This document shows, piece by piece, positions 44,632 through 54,221 of a DNA stretch of 64,000 nucleotides; the first letter of the stretch is position 1; the number at the start of each line of letters is the position of its first letter. The DNA is from REEB95 sp963762425 (GTDB taxonomy: Bacteria > Pseudomonadota > Alphaproteobacteria > ATCC43930 > CGMCC-115725). The translations under genes and the position numbers were made by a program. A model generated the notes under the pieces. It saw only the letters and a list, made by a program, of their open reading frames with translations. It had not been told where the DNA came from and searched no databases. The DNA is taken from positions 62,001-126,000 of the forward strand of contig CAVXKY010000023.1 of assembly GCA_963762425.1 (NCBI GenBank), written 5' to 3'.

Positions 44632-46230
44632 TTGACCGGGCGTCAGAGGGGCTGGTCAGTGCTGCAACGTCACATCGTCGAGAAATCAAGGGCAGATGTA
44701 CCGCCCGGCCTTATTCGCGCCGCTCAATATGTTCGGATGTCTACCGAGCATCAGAAATACTCGACCGAAAATCAAGGTGACGCGATCCAGCAATATGCGG
44801 AGCGTCGTGGTATTGAAATCATCCGTACCTATGCGGATGCAGGGAAAAGCGGCCTAAGTCTAGAGGGACGGGATGCGCTCAAACAATTGATTGATGATGT
44901 GCAAAACGACCGCGCGGACTTCACCGCGATTCTTGTTTATGACGTGAGCCGGTGGGGCCGGTTTCAGGACGCCGACGAGAGCGCCTATTACGAATATATC
45001 TGTAAGCGCGCCGGGATCAGCGTTCAGTATTGCGCCGAGCAGTTCGAAAACGATGGCAGCCCGGTATCCACCATCGTGAAAGGCGTAAAGCGGGCGATGG
45101 CTGGTGAATATAGCCGGGAGCTATCGGCCAAGGTGTTTACTGGGCAATGCCGACTCATCGAACTCGGTTTCCGCCAGGGAGGCCCGGCGGGATATGGCTT
45201 GCGCCGTATGCTCGTTGACCAGAACGGCAGTCCGAAGGGCGAGCTTGCCAGGGGAGAGCATAAAAGCATCCAAACCGACCGCGTCACGCTTGTGCCAGGA
45301 CCAGAAGAAGAAATTGAGATCGTGCGCGGGATTTACGAGGCATTTGTCAAAGAGGTAAAGCCCGAAACGGAAATAGCCGTCTCGCTCAATGCCCGTGGAA
45401 TCCTGACAGACCTTAGGCGTGCTTGGACGCGTGGGACGGTCCATCAAATCCTGATCAACGAAAAATACATCGGCACGAACGCTTGGAACCGGGCTTCGTT
45501 CAAACTCAAGCGCAAACGTGTCCGGAATAGCCCTGATATGTGGATACGAATGGAAGGCGCATTTGAACCGATTGTGGACCGGCAGTTATTTGAGGCTGCG
45601 CAAGTGCTCGTTCGGGAGCGGTCAGCCAGATTTTCTAACGAGGAAATGCTGACTGGTCTCCAGCGCCTTCTCGAACAGCATGGCTATCTATCCGGAATCA
45701 TCGTGGATGAAGCCGAAAATCTTCCCTCCAGCAGTGTGTACCGGTTCCGTTTCGGCAGTCTTTTCCGTGCCTATGAACTTGTCGGTTTTACGCCCGACCG
45801 TGACTATCGATTTGTCGAAATCAATCGAGCCTTACGGCGCATGTATCCCGGCATAATCGCAGAAGCGGTTTCTGAAATCGAACGCATTGGAGGCCGCGTA
45901 ACACAAGACCCCATTACAGACATTTTGTCCGTCAACGGGGAATTCACGGCCTCGATAGTGATGGCCCGCTGCCAGGAGACTGCGGCTGGTTCCCTAAGAT
46001 GGCATATCCGCTTCGATGCGCGCTTACGTCCGGACCTCACGGTAGCAATCCGGATGAACCATCAAAACACCGAGCGGCTCGATTATTACCTCCTGCCCCG
46101 CATTGACATGACACCGTCGCGTCTGCGTCTTGCAGAATATAATGGCCTATCGCTCGATTCCTATCGTTTCGACACGCTCGAATATTTCTTTCAGATGGCC
46201 TCGCGATCACAACTCTTGGATGTCGCGTGA
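44632..46230 (+). CDS. Large serine recombinase (resolvase/invertase family)
   Basis: 532 residues. The catalytic domain begins RAAQYVRMSTEHQ (nucleophile Ser 37) and continues YADAGKSGLSLEGRDALKQLI and YDVSRWGRFQD with the conserved Arg residues. A recombinase domain follows (GYGLRRMLVD; TRGTVHQILINEKYIGTNAWNR). The zinc ribbon/coiled coil of classic large integrases is not obvious; the last 190 residues look family-specific. The start is a TTG at 44632 and is uncertain. It overlaps a ParB-like gene, so the three genes are one operon. It probably mobilises this region. Confidence 0.9.
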   Translation: MTGRQRGWSVLQRHIVEKSRADVPPGLIRAAQYVRMSTEHQKYSTENQGDAIQQYAERRGIEIIRTYADAGKSGLSLEGRDALKQLIDDVQNDRADFTAILVYDVSRWGRFQDADESAYYEYICKRAGISVQYCAEQFENDGSPVSTIVKGVKRAMAGEYSRELSAKVFTGQCRLIELGFRQGGPAGYGLRRMLVDQNGSPKGELARGEHKSIQTDRVTLVPGPEEEIEIVRGIYEAFVKEVKPETEIAVSLNARGILTDLRRAWTRGTVHQILINEKYIGTNAWNRASFKLKRKRVRNSPDMWIRMEGAFEPIVDRQLFEAAQVLVRERSARFSNEEMLTGLQRLLEQHGYLSGIIVDEAENLPSSSVYRFRFGSLFRAYELVGFTPDRDYRFVEINRALRRMYPGIIAEAVSEIERIGGRVTQDPITDILSVNGEFTASIVMARCQETAAGSLRWHIRFDARLRPDLTVAIRMNHQNTERLDYYLLPRIDMTPSRLRLAEYNGLSLDSYRFDTLEYFFQMASRSQLLDVA

Positions 46231-47108
46231 TGAAGAGCGAGCCTATCCCCACTGTTGAAATGATTCCAATTGACCGGATCACGGTGGTCAATCCGCGTGT
46301 CCGCAACAAAAAGATATTCAAATCCATAACTGAGAATATTTCGCAGATAGGCCTGAAACGCCCGATCACAGTTTCAAAACGAAAAGATAAAGATGGCGCT
46401 CGATATGACTTGGTTTGCGGCCAAGGACGGCTAGAGGCTTACCAGAACCTCGGACAGACGGAAATTCCGGCGCTGGTCGTTAATGCTGACGCTGGAGATT
46501 GCATGGTCATGAGTTTGGTCGAGAACCTTGCCCGCCGCCAGCACCGGGCAATCGACCTGCTGCAAGATATCGATGGTCTCAAGCAACGCGGCTACAACGA
46601 TATCGAAATAGCCAATAAAACCGGTTTAACCCCGGAATATGTTCGTGGCGTCAGCGGGCTTCTCGCTAAGGGCGAACACCGGCTCCTGCGGGCGGTCGAG
46701 ACCGGGCAAGTTCCGCTGACGGTTGCGGTTGATATAGCGAATTCCGGTGATGCTGAGGTTCAAAACGCCCTCCAACATGCCTATGAAAACAACCTATTGC
46801 GCGGGCGCAAGCTGCTAATCGCCAAGCGGCTCGTCGAACAACGGCGGCAGCGTGGCAAGGGGCTTAGTAACAAACCGTCGCCCAGGGGTCAGGGCACGAT
46901 ATCGTCCGCCGCATTACTTCGCGCATATAAACAGGACACTGAAAAGAAAAGCCTGATGATCCGCAAAGCGGATGTTGCGCGGAACAAACTGGTTTTTGTC
47001 GCTCAGGCCTTGCGGACTTTATTCGCCGATGAGCATTTCGCCACTCTGCTCCGGGCGGAGGGTTTAGAGACCCTTCCCCACAACTTAGCCGAACGTATGC
47101 ACGCATGA
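46230..47108 (+). CDS. ParB/RepB-like protein 1
   Basis: 292 residues. ParB N-terminal nuclease/CTPase-like fold: ITVVNPRVRNKKIFKSITENISQIGLKRPITV, GQGRLEAYQNLGQTEIPALV, and MSLVENLARRQHRAIDLLQDI in place of the ENLQR box. An HTH follows (YNDIEIANKTGLTPEYVRGVSGLL). The C-terminal part shows RepB-like features. The ATG at 46230 overlaps the recombinase stop (TGATG). It acts with the next ParB-like gene. It lacks a ParA partner here, so it is not a standard partition system. Confidence 0.85.
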   Translation: MKSEPIPTVEMIPIDRITVVNPRVRNKKIFKSITENISQIGLKRPITVSKRKDKDGARYDLVCGQGRLEAYQNLGQTEIPALVVNADAGDCMVMSLVENLARRQHRAIDLLQDIDGLKQRGYNDIEIANKTGLTPEYVRGVSGLLAKGEHRLLRAVETGQVPLTVAVDIANSGDAEVQNALQHAYENNLLRGRKLLIAKRLVEQRRQRGKGLSNKPSPRGQGTISSAALLRAYKQDTEKKSLMIRKADVARNKLVFVAQALRTLFADEHFATLLRAEGLETLPHNLAERMHA

Positions 47109-48022
47109 AAAAACCTGCTCAACGCTCCCGCACGGTCAAGGATCAGCCTGTTTCTATGGGGTTTGAACAGGCGGCCTGCCGCATCGCCATAGCTGATATC
47201 AAGCCGCTCAAGATTGTTAGCGAGACAATCAAGAACTCACCCAAATATGTGCAGATCGCAGCTTCAATTCGGGAGGTTGGGATTATTGAACCGCCGGTCG
47301 TCGCCCGCGACCGTGATGAGTCCCGGCAATATCTTCTTCTCGATGGTCATCTCCGCATCGAGGTTCTGCGTGATATGGGCGAGACTGAGGTCGTTTGCCT
47401 CGTCTCAACCGATGACGAGGCATTCACCTATAACAAGCGCGTCAACCGGCTTGCCATCATTCAAGAGCACAAGATGATTCTGAAGGCGATAGAGCGCGGA
47501 GCATCCGAAGAGCGGATCGCAAAAGCTCTCAACATCAATGTTTCGAGCATCAAACGGAAACGGCGGCTGCTCAACGGGATTTGTCCGGAAGCGGCTGAAC
47601 TGCTCAAAGACAAACACATTTGCATCGAATTGATATGGGAACTGAAGAAATTGATGCCCTTCCGTCAGATCGAGGCGGTCGAACTCATGGTTGCGATGAA
47701 TAAATACACCGCCAGCTATGCCAAACAGATGGTTGCGGCAACGCCGCAAGCGCAGCTCACTGATCAAAGCAAACCAAAATCCGTCAAAGGTCTTACCAGC
47801 GAACAACTGGCCCTTATGGAGCGCGAGTCAGCCAATTTAGAGCGTGAGTTCAAAGTGATCGAGGATTCCTATGGGAGTGACCACCTCGACCTCGTTCTAG
47901 CCAAAGGGTACCTCGTTAAGATTCTCGGTAATTCTCGCGTCGTGCGCCACCTGACACAGCATCATCAGGAAATCCTGACGGAGCTTCAAAAAGTTGCAGA
48001 ATTGGAAACAACGGCGGCTTAA
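47105..48022 (+). CDS. ParB/RepB-like protein 2 with RepB C-terminal domain
   Basis: 305 residues. N-terminal ParB-like domain: VQIAASIREVGIIEPPVVA, LLLDGHLRIEVLRDMGETEVVCLV (DGHLR in place of GERR), then NRLAIIQEHKMILKAIERGASEERIAKALNINVSSIKRKRRLL as HTH. The remainder (CIELIWELKKLMPFRQIEAVELMVAMNKYTASYAKQMV) matches the plasmid-partition RepB C-terminal type. It overlaps the previous gene by ATGA. Two unequal ParB-like proteins behind a serine recombinase suggest they bind the element's ends or regulate recombination. Confidence 0.85.
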   Translation: MKKPAQRSRTVKDQPVSMGFEQAACRIAIADIKPLKIVSETIKNSPKYVQIAASIREVGIIEPPVVARDRDESRQYLLLDGHLRIEVLRDMGETEVVCLVSTDDEAFTYNKRVNRLAIIQEHKMILKAIERGASEERIAKALNINVSSIKRKRRLLNGICPEAAELLKDKHICIELIWELKKLMPFRQIEAVELMVAMNKYTASYAKQMVAATPQAQLTDQSKPKSVKGLTSEQLALMERESANLEREFKVIEDSYGSDHLDLVLAKGYLVKILGNSRVVRHLTQHHQEILTELQKVAELETTAA

Positions 48023-48330
48023 GCCGTGATTCAGAGTCACCCGCTAGATCGACAGCGGGAACTCATGGGGACCCGGACCCAGTAAAAGCGCGGGGACCGC
48101 AGGAGACGCCGCACGGTGTTGCGGATCAAGCGCGGCGGTGGGAAGGACGGCGAACCCGGTCAAAGCCCACCAGGTCAGCTGCGTTAGAGCTGAACAACAT
48201 ACAGTGTGTCGTAAACGGCAAGCGTGAGAACGAGCCGAAAAAAAGAGTCGAGTCAAAAAGACTCCACCGCGATAATAAAAACGGGCGCTGACTGTGCCAG
48301 CGCCCGTTGTTTCTTGAAGAATCTAGATCG
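48023..48330. other. Gap after the parB pair
   Basis: No gene is supported in these 308 bases; the open frames are low-quality on both strands. The one clear structure is the hicAB terminator at 48281-48307. Confidence 0.5.
48281..48307 (-). terminator. Rho-independent terminator of hicAB
   Basis: ACGGGCGCTG and CAGCGCCCGT form a perfect 10-bp stem with a 7-base loop. On the minus strand it is followed by TTTTTATTAT, 24 bases after the hicB stop. Confidence 0.8.
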
Positions 48331-48720
48331 CTATGCTGCGACCAGCTTCTTCCCAAGCCCTTCGGCAATGAGGGACGTGGTCAGAGTATTAAGACTTACG
48401 CCCTCTCGCTTCGCCTCGATTGCCAATTTCATGTGTAGACTCTTGGGAACTCGCTGCACCCACTTACCACTGTATTTATCAATCGCAGATGGCTCTGGAA
48501 TTGAGCGATTAAGTTCCTTAGCTGTCGCGATCCATTCTTCGATTGCGTTTTCCACGGCGGCTACGGCCTCGGCGGCGGTCTCCCCGTCTGCCATGCACCC
48601 AGGAAGATCCGGGATTTCTGCCAAAAAACCCCCGCCCTCTTCGTTGCTCAGTTCCCGAACAACGACGGGATATTTCAGCACATTGCCCTCCAATCTGTAG
48701 CTTTCCTGTTCCACGATCAC
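48331..48720 (-). CDS. hicB: HicB-family antitoxin
   Basis: 129 residues. Partial RNase-H-like HicB fold: YPVVVRELSNEEGGGFLAEIPDLPGCMADGETAAEAVAAVENAIEEW. A C-terminal ribbon-helix-helix follows (VPKSLHMKLAIEAKREGVSLNTLTTSLIAEGL), which binds the operator. It neutralises the HicA mRNA interferase encoded just upstream; the two overlap by ATGA. Its presence probably stabilises the mobile region. Confidence 0.9.
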   Translation of the reverse strand: MIVEQESYRLEGNVLKYPVVVRELSNEEGGGFLAEIPDLPGCMADGETAAEAVAAVENAIEEWIATAKELNRSIPEPSAIDKYSGKWVQRVPKSLHMKLAIEAKREGVSLNTLTTSLIAEGLGKKLVAA

Positions 48721-49007
48721 TCTTCGGGCTTCCCCTCGGGTCCCGGTTCTTCACCCTCCATGATACTATCCATCATACTAACAAACTGTTTCACGTAAAA
48801 CGGTTTTAGCGGCTTTTTCGCTGGAATCGTAAGGATTTGAGCCATTTTCGGGTGTGTCACTTTGAAGTGACCTCCCCGAGTTGGAGGCCTAAAAATTACG
48901 TCAGGGACACTGGCGCAAACCGTTTCAATATGCCCGATGTTCCAGTCTCCGCGAGGATTAGCCCTCATCCCCGCTAACAGCTTGTGTTCCTTGGCCTTCT
49001 GCCCCAT
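48717..49007 (-). CDS. hicA: HicA-family mRNA interferase toxin
   Basis: 96 residues with the HicA double-stranded RNA-binding-like fold: GRPP-equivalent FRPPTRGGHFKVTHP containing the catalytic His in GGHF, then ILTIPAKKPLKPFYVKQFVSMM. The N-terminus is slightly longer than in the shortest HicA. The order toxin-antitoxin with a four-base overlap is typical. HicA cleaves mRNA when HicB is lost. Confidence 0.9.
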   Translation of the reverse strand: MGQKAKEHKLLAGMRANPRGDWNIGHIETVCASVPDVIFRPPTRGGHFKVTHPKMAQILTIPAKKPLKPFYVKQFVSMMDSIMEGEEPGPEGKPEE

Positions 49008-49174
49008 TTACCATCTCCATAGCCCCATCCTCCCAGTTGCAATATTTTTGGTCACATTATTGGTACTGCGGGCGATACCACCGTGTCAATAGCCCTGGAG
49101 CCATTCTTTGACGGTCAAATATCAGGCCGTCCCGCTGGCGAATTTTTCACTCACCTGAGTCCGGTTTAACCCAG

Positions 49175-50270
49175 CTAATGAGCGACACCAAATTGTGTTT
49201 CCATACGCTGTAGCAGTTGATCACTTGGCCTACGCTGCGCGCCAAGAACCTTGGCAAGATTGGATGGGTCAGTACTAAGCCGTTCTGCCGTTTCCGAAAG
49301 GCTCGTTTGCGAGACCTCCCTGCGACCTCGCTCAATGAGTGCTGCCTCGTAGGTGCGACGTTCGCGCCGCTCGGCCTCTAGTGTCACCACTGCTTGTAAT
49401 AACGCGCTGAGCGTTCTCGGCCTCGGATTCGCCTTGCGCTTTAGTGCTTCCGACAATTGTTGCCGTGATAGTGCGGCTGTCGTTGCCAGCGCCCCGGGAC
49501 CGAACTTTCGTGCGGCACGACCAATCACCCTAAGAACCTGATTTCTCCCCTCGGCACTGAGACCGTATACAATTTGTGCCTCGGGTATCTCGCCAAGATA
49601 GAATTGCTCTTCCCAGCGATTTGCTTCTTTGCCGATGTATTCCACCGCTATAGCTTGAATGTGCCGCCGTTCGGTGATCCCCACATTGTCGCCTTCGCCA
49701 TTTGCAAATTTTGACTCCGAATGCCGGTGGTAACCGGCAACAGCCTCAAGATATGTCGCGAGAATTTCCGGCGGTATCGGCTTTCCCGTATGCCGGTCAA
49801 AACAGTTGGCAACAGTCTTTTCGGGATCATCGCCATAGGGTGCCACTACGGCAGGCAACCCATCATCAATAAACTCATCGCTAATTTTGCCTAAAGCAAT
49901 CGCGCGATTGAGGGCCGTAGGCGAAACCTGATAGGCAAGCATGAAATTGAACGCCTTCACGCGATCAGGCCATTTCTTGTCACTATTGAACTCATCGAAC
50001 CAGTGCAGAAGATCGGACGTGGTTGCGGTGTACTGGCTCTTTGCGGGACGGTCGAGATAAGGAAGAACGGATAAATCAACTTGATCGGGGTGGTTCTCTT
50101 GCGTGGCAAGAATGATCTGATACCAGAGGTCGTAGTGCCAACGTTTCAGGTCCGTTAGCTTGAACACAGGTGGTGGGATTTCCGCGCATTTCAATCACGC
50201 GTTTGAAGAAATTAGCATAGGGATCGATGGTGTACCCCTGCCCCGCCACGCGGGTAGCGGAATAATTCAT
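49175..50270 (-). CDS. Unknown protein of the mobile region with C-terminal HTH (probable frameshift)
   Basis: The long frame (49175-50194, 339 codons) has only a TTG start. A second frame beginning at the ATG at 50270 (MNYSATRVAGQGYTIDPYANFFKRVIEMRGNPT) merges with it near 50,170, so the intact protein is probably about 360 residues. The visible sequence includes KRWHYDLWYQIILATQ, YLEAVAGYHRHSE and two HTH-like helices in the last 150 residues (GALATTAALSRQQLSEALKRKANPRP; QTSLSETAERLSTDPSNLAKVLGAQRRP). It may be a DNA-binding control protein. I do not recognise a family. Confidence 0.55.
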
Positions 50271-50272
50271 AT

Positions 50273-50467
50273 CTATTTTGGCCTGAAGATACGGATCACC
50301 AAAAGCGCAACCATTGCAACCGCTGCCCAGAAGATAATACCGGCTTCATAGCTACCGCTAAAAACGCAAATAATGCCTTGAGATTGCTGAACACTGTTCG
50401 CAAGGCCGGTAAGGTTGATGATATTGCAAACCCGATCTGCCCCCCAAAGAACTAACTGATCGAGCAT
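50273..50467 (-). CDS. Small membrane protein, unknown
   Basis: 64 residues with one clear C-terminal helix (AGIIFWAAVAMVALLVIRIF) and a short basic end. It stops two bases before the ATG of the next gene (50270), which suggests cotranslation. There is no family match and only a weak ribosome site. Confidence 0.4.
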   Translation of the reverse strand: MLDQLVLWGADRVCNIINLTGLANSVQQSQGIICVFSGSYEAGIIFWAAVAMVALLVIRIFRPK

Positions 50468-50527
50468 ATAGGCTTACTCCCAATAACGGACATACGTCAG
50501 ATAAGTTTTCAGTATTCACAAGAGACA

Positions 50528-50860
50528 GGTCAGTTTCCGGTGAAGAAGTTTTTCACGTTATTGAAAAATTTCTCTACCCCCGGTGCGGAAATCCTTGGTT
50601 GCGTGATCGAGTGAATTTCCCGTTTCCTGCGCCTCCTGCTTTACGGAATTGCCGATTGGCGCGGTCTGCTGCTGTAAAGTGGCGCCAATGTCATTCGCAC
50701 CCTTTTCGATAGCCGCACCAGTATTCTTTGCGCCATTCTCGATGGCATCGCCGATCGACGCCGGCTTCTGGCCAGCGTCATCGGCACGGCTCGCTGATGC
50801 GGTTACCAGCAATGCCGCCATGGCGGCAACAATCGCTACATTTGACTTGGCGTGGAGCAT
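50528..50860 (-). CDS. Small secreted helical protein (frameshift near its end)
   Basis: About 110 residues from the ATG at 50860: signal peptide (NVAIVAAMAALLVTASASRA-DD), then an Ala/Gly/Gln-rich helical body with repeats of AIENGAKNTGAAIEKGANDIGATL. The frame ends early at a run of five G near 50,578; with four G it continues VEKFFNNVKNFFTGN to a stop at 50528. It is probably periplasmic. The function is unknown. Confidence 0.6.
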
Positions 50861-50958
50861 CCGACCCTCCCACGAACTGGTGTTGCGTCGATCGATTGAA
50901 CCCGCACCCAAAGCGGACATTGGCAAGCCGCCCGCAGGTAGGTTAATGCAATGATTTT

Positions 50959-53173
50959 TCAGGCTGCGGCGGAAGCTCTGGGCGCGTGCAGGATGCGCTC
51001 GGGCGGAAGAACCATGCGAACGGTGGTGCCAACGCCCTTCTCGCTTTCGATCTCAAGCCTGCCGCCATGCATTTCCGTCATATGCTTGGCGAGCGAAAGA
51101 CCGAGGCCGACACCCTCATGGCGTTTGACCATAGCGTTCTCGATCTGACGGAACGGCTCGGTCGCCACCGCGATCTCGTCTGGCGACATGCCGATGCCGG
51201 TATCGGCCACGGAGAAGACGGCGGCGGCGGGCGATACGTCGAAGGACAGGATGACGTGGCCGCCTTCGGGCGTGAACTTGACCGCGTTCGCCAGGAGATT
51301 GATCAGAATTTGACGCAGCCTGAGCGTGTCGGCGCGCAAACCAATCGGCTCTTCGGGCAGGCGTGTTCGAGCGCGATTGATTTCTTGCCCGCCTGCACGC
51401 GCACCGTCTGCATCGCGCTTTGCACGAGTTCGCCGATCTCTACTGTCTCTTCCTTGAGATCGAATTTGCCAACTTCGACGCGCGATGCGTCGAGCACATT
51501 GTTGATGATTTCGAGCAGATGTTCGCCCGAGTCGTAAATGTCCTTGGCGTATTCCGCATAAGCTGGAACCCCGGCTGGTCCGAGGGTCTGGTCCCTAATT
51601 ATCTGCGAGAAGCCGATGACGGCATTCAAGGGCGTGCGCAGCTCGTGGCTCATATTGGCGAGGAAGAGCGTTTTTGCCTGGTTTACTGCCTCGGCTTTAA
51701 CGAGGGCTTTCTGCAAGGCTTCCCTGGTTTGCACGAGATTTGTGACGTCGATACGAAGTCCGGCGATGCCACCGGATTTCATGCGGCGATCAATGACCAT
51801 GATATGCCGCCCATCGGACCGGTTCTGTTCTACCAAACCGCTCGCCTGTTGATGCCTCAGGAGACGTTCCGCAAGCCATTGTTCTTCGCGACCAATCGCG
51901 TCTTTATATTCGCCAAGCGCCAAGCCGTGCCGCAGCAACTCCTCAAATTTTATTCCAGGGAGCATATATTGGGTGGATAGCGGATATAGCTGTCTGTAGG
52001 TGTCGTTGCAAAGAACCAAGCGGTCGTCCTTGTCGTAAATGACAAAGGCCTCGGAAATACAGTTGATCGCATCGACCAGCAGAGTCTCGGCATGCTCGGC
52101 GCGAGCTCTTCGCTTGCTATCAATTCGGCATTAGCTCGCCTGTAAGCTCGATATTGGCCTTCGCAGCTTGCTGCGCTCATCCGCGAGTTCAATATCGCGC
52201 ATTGCCCGGAGGCCGATCTCACGAATGAGGTATAGAGCGAATCCGAAAATCAAGACAGTGGCGACAGTGGACAGGATTAAGATCGACTTAGTGTTCCTCC
52301 ACCACGATACCAGTCCTTCGTCGTAGCCCAGCCCCACATCACGAACAGCGGATAGTCTGCGACGCGCCGATAGCTGAAGAGACGCGTCACATGATCGACC
52401 GTACCCTGCACGATATAGGAACCTTGGCTGATTCCTGGGTTAAAGCCCAGACTGGCGCCGTGCGCGATGGACCCGCCGACGCCTTCCAGGCCTTCCGGGC
52501 TATTTATGCTGAATCGGGCACGAATGATAGAGTCCATGCCGACCAGCGAGATCATGCCCTCATTGCCGAGATTGATGGATTGATGAGAGCGACGTCAGCT
52601 TGGCGGGCGACACCAGAAACACCAGCACGCCGAGAAAGCGTCCGTCGTTGCTCTCGACGCGCTTGGAAATCGGGATCACGATCTGACCGAAGTAGGTGCG
52701 GGCTTGCACCGGTTTCCCGATGTAATAGACCCAATGATCTTGCTATCGAGCTGGATGCGGAAATGCTCGCGGTCGCTCAAGTCGATGGGCTTCAAGTCTG
52801 GAGCCCTCGTGCCAGAAACAACCATGCCGTTGGGCGCGATGATGGTGCCCTCGATAACGGGGCCGGTCACGATCGGGAATTCGCGCGCCCACGTGTAAAT
52901 ATCCATATCCGATCCCTTGGCGCGCATGCGGTTAGCGACGGCGTCCATGGTTCCGGCAATGGTATCGAGCGAATGCGTCAATTCGTCATCGAAGGCAAGG
53001 GTAAGATTGCTGGCGTTGGAATTCATATCCGCGAGCGCGTCATCTTGAGAATTGTAAATTGAAATCCCGGCCGCCACCCACATAACAAAGATTATGGCGG
53101 TAGCGAAACCCACAATGCCTAATTTGAGGATTTCCGCGCGATCTTTTGATTCGATATCGGCAAAATCAAACAT
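50959..53173 (-). CDS. PAS-containing hybrid-type sensor histidine kinase (many frameshifts)
   Basis: Frames joined from 53173 downward give: TM1 (LGIVGFATAIIFVMWVAAG); a Cache-like extracytoplasmic domain (YTWAREFPIVTGPVIEGTIIAPNG; LSDREHFRIQLDSKIIG); TM2 (ILILSTVATVLIFGFALYLI); a PAS-like segment (FVLCNDTYRQLYPLST); HisKA (NMSHELRTPLNAVIGFSQII); and HATPase (LLANAVKFTPEGGHV; SVADTGIGMSPDE; GVGLGLSLAKHMTEMHGG). No receiver domain is visible. At least four frame changes occur. There is no haem motif, unlike the 36547 kinase. No response regulator gene is adjacent. Confidence 0.75.
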
Positions 53174-53232
53174 TGGGGACGGTCAGTGCCTTTGAAATCC
53201 GAAAGTCTTCCCAGCCAGGAACGCCGATTGGG

Positions 53233-53391
53233 TTAAAAACTGGACGCATCGTTGGGGGATACGCTCATAAAGCTGGCGCAGGCGACCGCAACTGCGTTAG
53301 CGATCACAACGGCAAGAAGTCCTGCGATCAGGCCCCATTCAATGGCCGCCGCGCCGGACTCATCGCGTAGCAATCCAGTGAGAATCTTCAT
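53233..53391 (-). CDS. Flp/Fap-type pilin
   Basis: 52 residues: a short basic leader (MKILTGLLRDESG), then AAAIEWGLIAGLLAVVIANAVAVA, the Flp pilin helix with Glu at the conserved early position (family AATAIEYGLIA). Such pilins are cut by a TadV-type peptidase and assembled by a Tad machine; no tad genes are in the window, so this is an orphan. The start at 53391 excludes a poorly supported longer frame. Confidence 0.75.
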   Translation of the reverse strand: MKILTGLLRDESGAAAIEWGLIAGLLAVVIANAVAVACASFMSVSPNDASSF

Positions 53392-53678
53392 GCTCAATCC
53401 CACAAGAGACAAATGTAGAATCTGCCCAACTTCATAAGGCCATCTTAAGATCGGCATTTGCCTCAATATTGACTGGTCCAATTAAGTCCTGGTCTATGGA
53501 GGCCGCTCGAAAACTCAGTAGTCGGGAACTTGAGGTCCAGGATTCCCGCACGTAACCGCCAGGCGCGGCCATAATCGGAGCGACTTCAAACTGAAAATCA
53601 TTCGCATGTCCGCTTCTGGCACAAAGCGGACATTCCGCAAGCGCGATCCAATGTCCGGTATCGGGGGTAGGCAAGTCG
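53392..53678. other. Gap with a dispersed-repeat-like hairpin
   Basis: No credible gene. It contains the TGTCCGCTT inverted repeat at 53607-53632 and a CCAATGTCCG decamer at 53648-53657 that also occurs at 43285-43294. Confidence 0.45.
53607..53632. repeat. Inverted repeat TGTCCGCTT / AAGCGGACA
   Basis: A perfect 9-bp inverted repeat with an 8-base loop. A related AAGCGGACATTGG stretch lies near 50,912. This looks like a dispersed intergenic repeat type. Confidence 0.55.
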
Positions 53679-53954
53679 AAAAAGCTGATCGTTGCTGGGC
53701 AGTCAAAACCACATAATCTCGATCCAGCTCTGATTAAGGCGGTTGTGCGCGCCCACCGCTGGTTTGAGATGTTGAAAACGCGGCAGGTAAAATCAATTTC
53801 GGAAATTGCCGCAAGTGAAAAGCTTTCTCGCACCTATGTGGGCAGCCTGTTACCCCTCGCCTTCCTAGCTCCCGATATCACTGAGGCAATCTTGAAGAGT
53901 TGTCAGCCAGTCGGTTTTACCCTCGATCAAGTGTTGGCTAGAAGCCTCTCATAG
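53679..53954 (+). pseudogene. C-terminal remnant of a serine recombinase
   Basis: The frame reads KLIVAGQSKPHNLDPALIKAVVRAHRWFEML and then EIAASEKLSRTYVGSLLPLAFLAPDITEAIL, the HTH end found at the C-terminus of alphaproteobacterial resolvase-type recombinases. The catalytic part is absent, and upstream sequence is repeat-like. It is probably what is left of an older integration near the tRNA-Gln gene. Confidence 0.65.
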
Positions 53955-54097
53955 TGGGCTATCGTTCCTGAGATTTGATCGCGCTTCCGCCGAAGCGCCA
54001 GAACTGCAATCGGTTCGCTTATGCCGGAAAGATGGTGGTTTGTCAGGAGTTGGCTAGGTGTCACTTCCGACACCTGCGCCATAATACCGGTGAGATT

Positions 54098-54171
54098 TGG
54101 CTGGGGGACTAGGATTCGAACCTAGACCGGCGGAGTCAGAGTCCGCTGTCCTACCGTTAGACGATCCCCCA
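54098..54171 (-). tRNA. tRNA-Gln (anticodon CTG)
   Basis: 74 bases on the minus strand, starting TGGGGGATCG and ending with an encoded CCA. The acceptor stem is TGGGGGA/TCCCCCA, the anticodon arm is GCGGA-CTCTGAC-TCCGC with CTG at 34-36, and the T arm is CTAGG-TTCGAAT-CCTAG. All stems pair. Confidence 0.95.
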
Positions 54172-54221
54172 CCAGCGGGGTGTTGGAATGAGGCGTAGTC
54201 GATAGCATAACCCGGCCCGGC

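Larger units (their letters stand above)
43285..53954. mobile_element. Integrated mobile region (recombinase - ParB pair - HicAB)
   Basis: Between the hemG operon and tRNA-Gln lie a serine recombinase, two ParB-like genes, a toxin-antitoxin pair, unknown proteins and a recombinase remnant, in DNA that looks more A/T-rich than both flanks. The limits are approximate: the left end is set at the inverted-repeat cluster and the right end at the remnant. I found no long direct repeats; CCAATGTCCG at 43285 and 53648 is the only flanking match noted. Confidence 0.5.

Noticed and set aside
54098..54171. tRNA-Gln as proven attachment site of the mobile region
   Set aside because: No copy of the tRNA 3' end was found near 43 kb, and the intact recombinase is a serine type that need not use tRNA genes.
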